Positions 59,532 through 64,000 of a DNA stretch of 64,000 nucleotides are shown here, in pieces. Positions within the stretch are counted from its first letter, which is position 1; every line of letters starts with the position of its first letter. The notes below the pieces were generated by a model. The model was not told the origin of the DNA and searched no databases. It was given only the letters and a program-made list of their open reading frames with translations. Position numbers and translations under genes: made by a program. The DNA lies in assembly GCF_016834655.1 (NCBI RefSeq), contig NZ_JAENHP010000002.1, forward strand, positions 124,001 to 188,000, read 5' to 3'. This stretch comes from Paractinoplanes ovalisporus (GTDB lineage Bacteria > Actinomycetota > Actinomycetes > Mycobacteriales > Micromonosporaceae).

Positions 59532-60293
59532 ATGAGCGGGGGGCGTAACTGGAGGCTGGTGCGGGCCGACACCGATGCGGTGCCGTCGTCGGCCCGCCGG
59601 TTCATGGCCCGGGCCCGTCAGCGCCGCATGCGGGCCGCTCTGCCCTGGGCGGTCGCGGCCGGCGTGCTGCTCGTGATCGGCGGCCTGGCCTGGCTCGTCT
59701 ACGGCACCTCGGTGCTGGGCGTGCGCGAGGTCCGGGTGGTCGGCGTCCAGTTCCTCGCCCCGCCCCAGATCGAGCAGGCGGCGAACGTGCCCGACGCCGA
59801 GCCGCTGGCCCGGGTCGACCTCGACGGCGTGCGGTCCCGGGTCCGCGAGATCCCGGCCGTCGAGCGGGTGGTGGTCCGCCGCAGCTGGCCGTCCACCCTG
59901 GTCGTCGAGGTCGTGGAGCGCACGCCGGTGGCCGCCGTGCCGCAGAACGGCGAGTTCACGCTGATCGACCGGGCCGGTGTCGCCTACCGCACGGTCAAGG
60001 AGCCGCCGTCCGGCCTGCCACTGGTGCGGGTCGACTTTCCCGGGCCGTCCGACGTGAACACGAAGTCCGCGCTGACCGTGCTGGCCGCGCTCAGCGACGA
60101 ACTGCGCGAGCAGGTCGTGGCGGTCTCGGTGGCCGCGCCCGCGCAGATCCGGCTCGAGCTCCGCAAAGAGCGTGTGGTGGTGTGGGGCGACGACACCCAG
60201 AGCGACACCAAGAGCCAGGTCGCGACCGCGTTGCTGAAGCAGAAGGGCAACGAGATCGACGTCTCCGCGCCGACCGTGGTGACGATCCGCTAA
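59532..60293 (+). CDS. ftsQ: Division protein FtsQ
   Basis: The protein has 253 residues from ATG 59532. A basic N-terminus (ARARQRRMRAALPW) is followed by one membrane segment at ~38-60 (AVAAGVLLVIGGLAWLVYG), a POTRA domain (VLGVREVRVVGVQFLAPPQIEQ) and a β-domain (VERVVVRRSWPSTLVVEVVERTPVA). It links FtsL/FtsB with the outer divisome. Confidence 0.9.
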   Translation: MSGGRNWRLVRADTDAVPSSARRFMARARQRRMRAALPWAVAAGVLLVIGGLAWLVYGTSVLGVREVRVVGVQFLAPPQIEQAANVPDAEPLARVDLDGVRSRVREIPAVERVVVRRSWPSTLVVEVVERTPVAAVPQNGEFTLIDRAGVAYRTVKEPPSGLPLVRVDFPGPSDVNTKSALTVLAALSDELREQVVAVSVAAPAQIRLELRKERVVVWGDDTQSDTKSQVATALLKQKGNEIDVSAPTVVTIR

Positions 60294-60368
60294 TCTTACC
60301 GACTAAGCGGACATCGGGGCGGAAACGGCATATTTTGGTCGAGGTTACGGGTCCGTCGGATTTTCGCC

Positions 60369-60430
60369 ACGTAAGCGGACGCCGACACGCCGCGCCGGTT
60401 CTTTGGTTGAGGTCGGAACTCCGCTTACGT
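60369..60430. promoter_or_regulatory. Inverted repeat pair upstream of ftsZ
   Basis: ACGTAAGCGGA (60369-60379) and TCCGCTTACGT (60420-60430) are perfect 11-base inverted repeats. A third copy of the core, TAAGCGGAC, lies at 60304-60312. They precede the ftsZ promoter and look like sites for one dimeric regulator; which one is not known. Confidence 0.6.
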
Positions 60431-60450
60431 TGCCACGAGGGGCTGAGTGG

Positions 60451-60479
60451 TTGACATAAACCTAAGCCTCTAGTAGAGG
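60451..60479 (+). promoter_or_regulatory. ftsZ promoter
   Basis: TTGACA (60451-60456), 17-base spacer, TAGAGG (60474-60479). The -10 is in a palindrome CCTCTA-G-TAGAGG (60467-60479). The start would be near 60486, about 105 bases before ftsZ. The arrangement resembles ftsZ promoters of other actinobacteria. Confidence 0.75.
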
Positions 60480-60590
60480 GTGAGGGTTTCCTCGCCCTCC
60501 CTTGTCCGGCAGCGGGTGTCGAAGGTGCGGTCTGGCCGGACCGCACGGGACCCCACGACATCCACAACCCTGGAAGGGAAGGCTGAGCCC

Positions 60591-61733
60591 ATGACACCTC
60601 CCCACAACTACCTGGCGGTCATCAAGGTCGTCGGTATCGGCGGCGGCGGCGTGAACGCGGTCAACCGAATGATCGAGGTCGGGCTCAAGGGCGTCGAGTT
60701 CATCGCGATCAACACCGATGCTCAGGCGCTGCTGATGAGTGACGCCGACGTCAAGCTCGACGTCGGCCGCGAGCTGACCCGGGGCCTCGGCGCCGGCGCC
60801 CAGCCCGAGGTCGGCAAGAACGCCGCCGAGGACCACCGCGACGAGATCGAAGAGGTGCTCAAGGGCGCCGACATGGTCTTCGTGACCTGCGGTGAGGGCG
60901 GCGGCACCGGCACCGGCGGCGCGCCGGTCGTCGCGAACATCGCCCGCAAGCTCGGCGCGCTCACCATCGGCGTCGTCACCCGCCCGTTCTCGTTCGAGGG
61001 CAAGCGCCGTCAGGTGCAGGCCGAGTCCGGCATCGACGAGCTGCGCAACCAGTGCGACACGCTCATCGTGATCCCGAACGACCGGCTGCTCGCGCTCGGC
61101 GACCGCGGAATAAGCATGATGGACGCGTTCCGTCAGGCCGACCAGGTGCTGCTCTCCGGCGTGCAGGGCATCACCGACCTGATCACGACCCCCGGTCTGA
61201 TCAACCTCGACTTCGCCGACGTCAAGAGCGTCATGAGCGGCGCCGGCAGCGCGCTCATGGGCATCGGCAGCGCCCGCGGCGACAACCGCGCGGTCGAGGC
61301 GGCCGAGAAGGCGATCTCGAGCCCGCTGCTCGAGCAGAGCATGGACGGCGCCCGCGGCGTGCTGCTCTCCATCGCCGGCGGCTCCGACCTGGGCCTGTTC
61401 GAGATCAACGACGCGGCCCAGCTGGTCACCGACGCGGCCCACCCCGACGCCAACATCATCTTCGGCGCGGTCATCGACGACGCGCTCGGCGACGAGGTGC
61501 GGGTCACCGTGATCGCGGCCGGCTTCGACGGGGGCACCCCCTCCTACAAGCCGTCCGAGCCGGCCCGCAAGGTGGTGCAGCAGCCGACCGAGCGGACGGC
61601 CGTCACCCCGCAGGCGGCGGCCGCGGCCGCGGCGACGACACCTCCGCCCGCGCCGGCCCAGACCACCCCGCCGCCGCGGCGGGTGCTCTTCGACGACGTG
61701 GACGTGCCGGACTTCCTCAAGAACGGCTCGTGA
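60591..61733 (+). CDS. ftsZ: Division GTPase FtsZ
   Basis: The protein has 380 residues. [11 protein letters not shown] and the tubulin signature [12 protein letters not shown] near residue 102 bind GTP; the T7 loop is [12 protein letters not shown] proline/alanine-rich linker follows, and the tail [14 protein letters not shown] is the conserved actinobacterial C-terminal peptide for SepF/FtsW. It polymerises into the Z ring. Its stop overlaps yggS by GTGA. Confidence 0.97.
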   Translation: MTPPHNYLAVIKVVGIGGGGVNAVNRMIEVGLKGVEFIAINTDAQALLMSDADVKLDVGRELTRGLGAGAQPEVGKNAAEDHRDEIEEVLKGADMVFVTCGEGGGTGTGGAPVVANIARKLGALTIGVVTRPFSFEGKRRQVQAESGIDELRNQCDTLIVIPNDRLLALGDRGISMMDAFRQADQVLLSGVQGITDLITTPGLINLDFADVKSVMSGAGSALMGIGSARGDNRAVEAAEKAISSPLLEQSMDGARGVLLSIAGGSDLGLFEINDAAQLVTDAAHPDANIIFGAVIDDALGDEVRVTVIAAGFDGGTPSYKPSEPARKVVQQPTERTAVTPQAAAAAAATTPPPAPAQTTPPPRRVLFDDVDVPDFLKNGS

Positions 61734-62437
61734 CCGACCAGGAGCGGCGGGCCCAGCTGGCCGCCGCTCTGGCCGAGGTGAACGGCCGGATCGGCCGCGC
61801 GTGCGCGGCCGCCGGCCGGCCCGCGGACGAGGTCACCCTCGTCGCGGTGACCAAGACCTACCCGGCGAGCGACGTCATCCTGCTCGCCGGGCTCGGCGTG
61901 ACCGACGTCGGGGAGAACCGCGACCAGGACGCCGCGCCCAAGGCCGAAGAGGCCCGGGCGGCCGGGGCGACCCCGCGGTGGCACTTCATCGGTCAGCTTC
62001 AGCGCAACAAGGTGCGCTCGGTGGTCCGGTACGCCGACGTCGTCGAGTCGGTCGACTCCGTGCGGCTGGCCGAGGCGCTGGCCCGGGCCGCCGCCGACCG
62101 GCCCGAGCCGCTCGACGTGCTCGTGCAGGTCAGCATCGACGGCGCGGCCGGTCGCGGGGGAGCGGCCGGGGACGAGCTGTGGCGGGTATCCGACTCCGTC
62201 GCGGATGCGAACGCTTTGCGGCTGGGCGGCGTCATGGCGGTGGCGCCGATGGACTGGGACCCCGACCGGGCGTTCTCGGCGCTTCACGCGCTCTCGGAAC
62301 GCCTGGTCAAGACCCATTCGGGCGCCACCGTGATCTCGGCCGGCATGAGCGGCGACCTGGAGGCGGCCGTCCGGCACGGCGCGACACACGTCCGGATCGG
62401 CACTTCTTTGCTCGGAATGCGAAACCCGCTGCGGTAG
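61730..62437 (+). CDS. yggS: YggS/PROSC-family PLP-binding protein
   Basis: The protein has 235 residues from GTG 61730. [15 protein letters not shown] holds the PLP lysine, [11 protein letters not shown] and [14 protein letters not shown] are family motifs, and [27 protein letters not shown] binds the phosphate. It is a PLP homeostasis protein found in many dcw clusters. pgeF, usual between ftsZ and this gene, is absent. Confidence 0.9.
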   Translation: MTDQERRAQLAAALAEVNGRIGRACAAAGRPADEVTLVAVTKTYPASDVILLAGLGVTDVGENRDQDAAPKAEEARAAGATPRWHFIGQLQRNKVRSVVRYADVVESVDSVRLAEALARAAADRPEPLDVLVQVSIDGAAGRGGAAGDELWRVSDSVADANALRLGGVMAVAPMDWDPDRAFSALHALSERLVKTHSGATVISAGMSGDLEAAVRHGATHVRIGTSLLGMRNPLR

Positions 62438-62666
62438 CCTTGCGGCGGGCAGCAAACTACATGGGTGTTGTTTACGCGACACCGTCCTGGGGGACGGGTC
62501 TCTCGCGTCGACGGCGCGGCACGCCACGGAACGAAGGTTCGCGAAACCTTCCGCCCGTGCAAAGGGGGAATGCGGTACGCCGAGGGGGTGCGTTCCGCAG
62601 CAGCGGACGAAGGTGGGGGCACATGGCTGGTCGGGTCAACGCGCGGTGGTGTGACGGGGTGATGGC

Positions 62667-63365
62667 ATGAGCGCGCTTCGCAAGGCGGGCGTGTGGCTGG
62701 GCCTCGTCGAGGAGGATGACGACCGCGGCTACAACGATTACGACGACAGCTCCTACCGTCCTCGGAGCCGGTACTCGGGAAGCCGGTACTCCGACGACGA
62801 GTTCGCCGACGAGGAAGACGTCGAGGAGGAGCGCCCGGTGCCGCGGGCGCGTACGGAGCGCACTCGTCCGTCCGACCGTCTGTCACCGCATGCCGACATG
62901 GACGACCACGATCGGGTGGAACGTGCCGAGCGCAGCGAGCGCGCCAGCGTCCGTTCGATCACCCGGCCGAGCACGTCGAGTGACAGCTCGTCTGCTCTGA
63001 GCTACTCCACTCGGGAGAATCTGGCCCTCGCGCCGGAGCCGGTACGTCAGCCGGAGCCCCGCGCCCGGGCGGTCGAGGAGGAGCAGCGGTACCAGATCAC
63101 CACGCTGCACCCGACTACGTACCGTGAGGCCCGCACCATCGGAGAGCACTTCCGGGACGGCGTTCCGGTGATTATCAATCTCACCGAGATGGATGAAGGT
63201 GACGCCCGCCGGCTGGTCGACTTCGCCGCCGGACTGGCCTTCGGTCTACGCGGTACGATCGAGCGCGTGACCAACCGGGTTTTCCTGCTCTCACCGGCAA
63301 ATGTCCAGGTCACCGCGGAGGACAAGGCCAAGATCGCTGAGGGTGGGTTCTTCGGTCAGGCCTGA
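62667..63365 (+). CDS. sepF: Division protein SepF
   Basis: The protein has 232 residues from ATG 62667. The N-terminal amphipathic helix ([18 protein letters not shown]) should bind membranes. The middle ~110 residues are acidic/serine-rich. The SepF β-domain starts near residue 140 ([42 protein letters not shown]). It anchors FtsZ. A 229-bp gap before it holds no gene. Confidence 0.93.
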   Translation: MSALRKAGVWLGLVEEDDDRGYNDYDDSSYRPRSRYSGSRYSDDEFADEEDVEEERPVPRARTERTRPSDRLSPHADMDDHDRVERAERSERASVRSITRPSTSSDSSSALSYSTRENLALAPEPVRQPEPRARAVEEEQRYQITTLHPTTYREARTIGEHFRDGVPVIINLTEMDEGDARRLVDFAAGLAFGLRGTIERVTNRVFLLSPANVQVTAEDKAKIAEGGFFGQA

Positions 63366-63390
63366 GGCGAGCCCGCGCGCGTCGCTCGCC
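63366..63390. other. 7-bp stem-loop between sepF and yggT
   Basis: GGCGAGC (63366-63372) and GCTCGCC (63384-63390) with an 11-base loop; weak terminator or spacer. Confidence 0.35.
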
Positions 63391-63413
63391 ACCCAGATGG
63401 GGGATCCGCACGA

Positions 63414-63719
63414 GTGCTCTCGATCGTGTTCCAAATACTCTATTTAGTCGTTTACGTCTTCTTCCTCGTCCTGCTTGCCAGGTTCGTGCTGGGTGCGGTA
63501 CTCCAATACGGTCGTCGGTGGCAGCCCAGTCGTGGCGCCTCGGCGGCATTGGAAACGGTGTGGAGCGTCACTGATCCGCCCCTCAAGGCGTTGAGGCGTG
63601 TGATCCCACCGCTGCGCATTGGTAACGTGAGTTTGGACCTGGCTTCCCTCGTGCTGCTGGTTATCCTGTTCGTGCTCATGAGGTTCGTGCTTCAAAGATT
63701 GATCCTGAACTTCAGCTAA
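63414..63719 (+). CDS. yggT: YggT-family membrane protein
   Basis: The protein has 101 residues from GTG 63414. Two hydrophobic segments ([23 protein letters not shown] and [21 protein letters not shown]) flank [20 protein letters not shown], the YggT core. Function is uncertain; it is conserved in position between sepF and divIVA. Confidence 0.88.
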   Translation: MLSIVFQILYLVVYVFFLVLLARFVLGAVLQYGRRWQPSRGASAALETVWSVTDPPLKALRRVIPPLRIGNVSLDLASLVLLVILFVLMRFVLQRLILNFS

Positions 63720-63762
63720 ACAGCAGCCCCAACCGCGGCCGCGACTGACCCGAGGAGTTTCG

Positions 63763-64000
63763 ATGCCGCTGACCCCGGCCGACGTGCATAACGTCGCCTT
63801 CAAGAAACCCCCCATCGGCAAGCGGGGGTATGACGAGGAGGAGGTCGACGCCTTCCTGGACGAGGTCGAGCGTGAGCTCGCCCGTCTGATCGAGGAGAAC
63901 AACGAGCTGCGCGCCCAGGTGGAGCGCGGCGGTCGGGGTGGCGCGCCAGCCGGTCCGAGCGCCGACCCGCGCCTCGCGGCCGAGCTCAACGAGGTCAAGG
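63763..64000 (+). CDS. divIVA: DivIVA/Wag31 polar growth protein (partial)
   Basis: ATG 63763 with GAGGAG 6 bases upstream. The visible 79 residues are [20 protein letters not shown] and then [22 protein letters not shown], the membrane-binding crossed-β loop and start of the coiled coil. The gene runs off the window end. It marks poles and directs tip growth. Confidence 0.93.
   Translation, partial: MPLTPADVHNVAFKKPPIGKRGYDEEEVDAFLDEVERELARLIEENNELRAQVERGGRGGAPAGPSADPRLAAELNEVK

Overview
The window is high-GC DNA with many GTG starts, leaderless-looking genes and overlapping operons. The gene content (a Wag31-type dcw cluster, MurT/GatD, mycothiol-type MDMPI domain, ImuA/ImuB/DnaE2 mutasome, SepF, c-di-AMP riboswitch before an NlpC/P60 gene, HK/NarL pairs) points to an actinobacterium. 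Protein style suggests Micromonosporaceae, probably an Actinoplanes relative; this taxon call is inference.

Layout. 1-5.0 kb: end of sdhC, a divergent LysR regulator, an MDMPI-type protein, a SAM methyltransferase and a membrane-anchored binding-protein/VWA fusion. 5.0-11.6 kb (minus strand): a tight block that includes a C40/C50-type carotenoid set (CrtI-family desaturase, GT2 glycosyltransferase, CruF hydratase, CrtA-like oxygenase) with a GNAT, a YbaK deacylase and a ferric-reductase-like flavocytochrome. A 167-bp MITE-like element sits exactly between the GNAT stop and the cruF start, and a second repeat is inserted in frame inside cruF. 11.7-16.4 kb: an SDR divergent from a MarR-GNAT fusion over a perfect palindrome, a two-component pair and a quinone oxidoreductase.

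16.4-25.3 kb: the SOS mutagenesis cassette: LexA box, HEPN-family protein, imuA, imuB (enlarged by two coding minisatellites) and dnaE2. 25.3-29.9 kb: a subtilisin-inhibitor-like secreted protein, a methyltransferase, an alkaline-phosphatase-fold protein, dinB (preceded by a second copy of the DnaA-box repeat that is also inside cruF) and a DUF3040 protein. 30.3-35.1 kb (minus): moxR - DUF58 - transglutaminase operon. 35.4-41.3 kb: secreted M36 metallopeptidase and leuS, the latter preceded by a leucine leader peptide and an attenuator terminator. 41.4-45.7 kb: VTT-domain membrane protein, murT-gatD (lipid II amidation) and an NlpC/P60 hydrolase under a c-di-AMP riboswitch with a possible CRP site upstream.

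46.2-64 kb: the division and cell-wall cluster mraZ-rsmH-ftsL-ftsI-murE-murF-mraY-ftsW-murG-murC-ftsQ-ftsZ-yggS-sepF-yggT-divIVA (truncated by the window end). The mraZ promoter carries four 10-bp-phased repeats that look like the MraZ operator. Two expected members are missing: murD (between mraY and ftsW, where a 14-bp perfect hairpin stands instead) and pgeF/yfiH (between ftsZ and yggS, whose reading frames overlap by 4 nt).

The most interesting signals are the paired DnaA-box repeat (two copies with identical spacing, one of them coding), the leuS leader attenuator, the MITE that supplies a start and a stop codon, the repeat-swollen ImuB, and the missing murD/pgeF.
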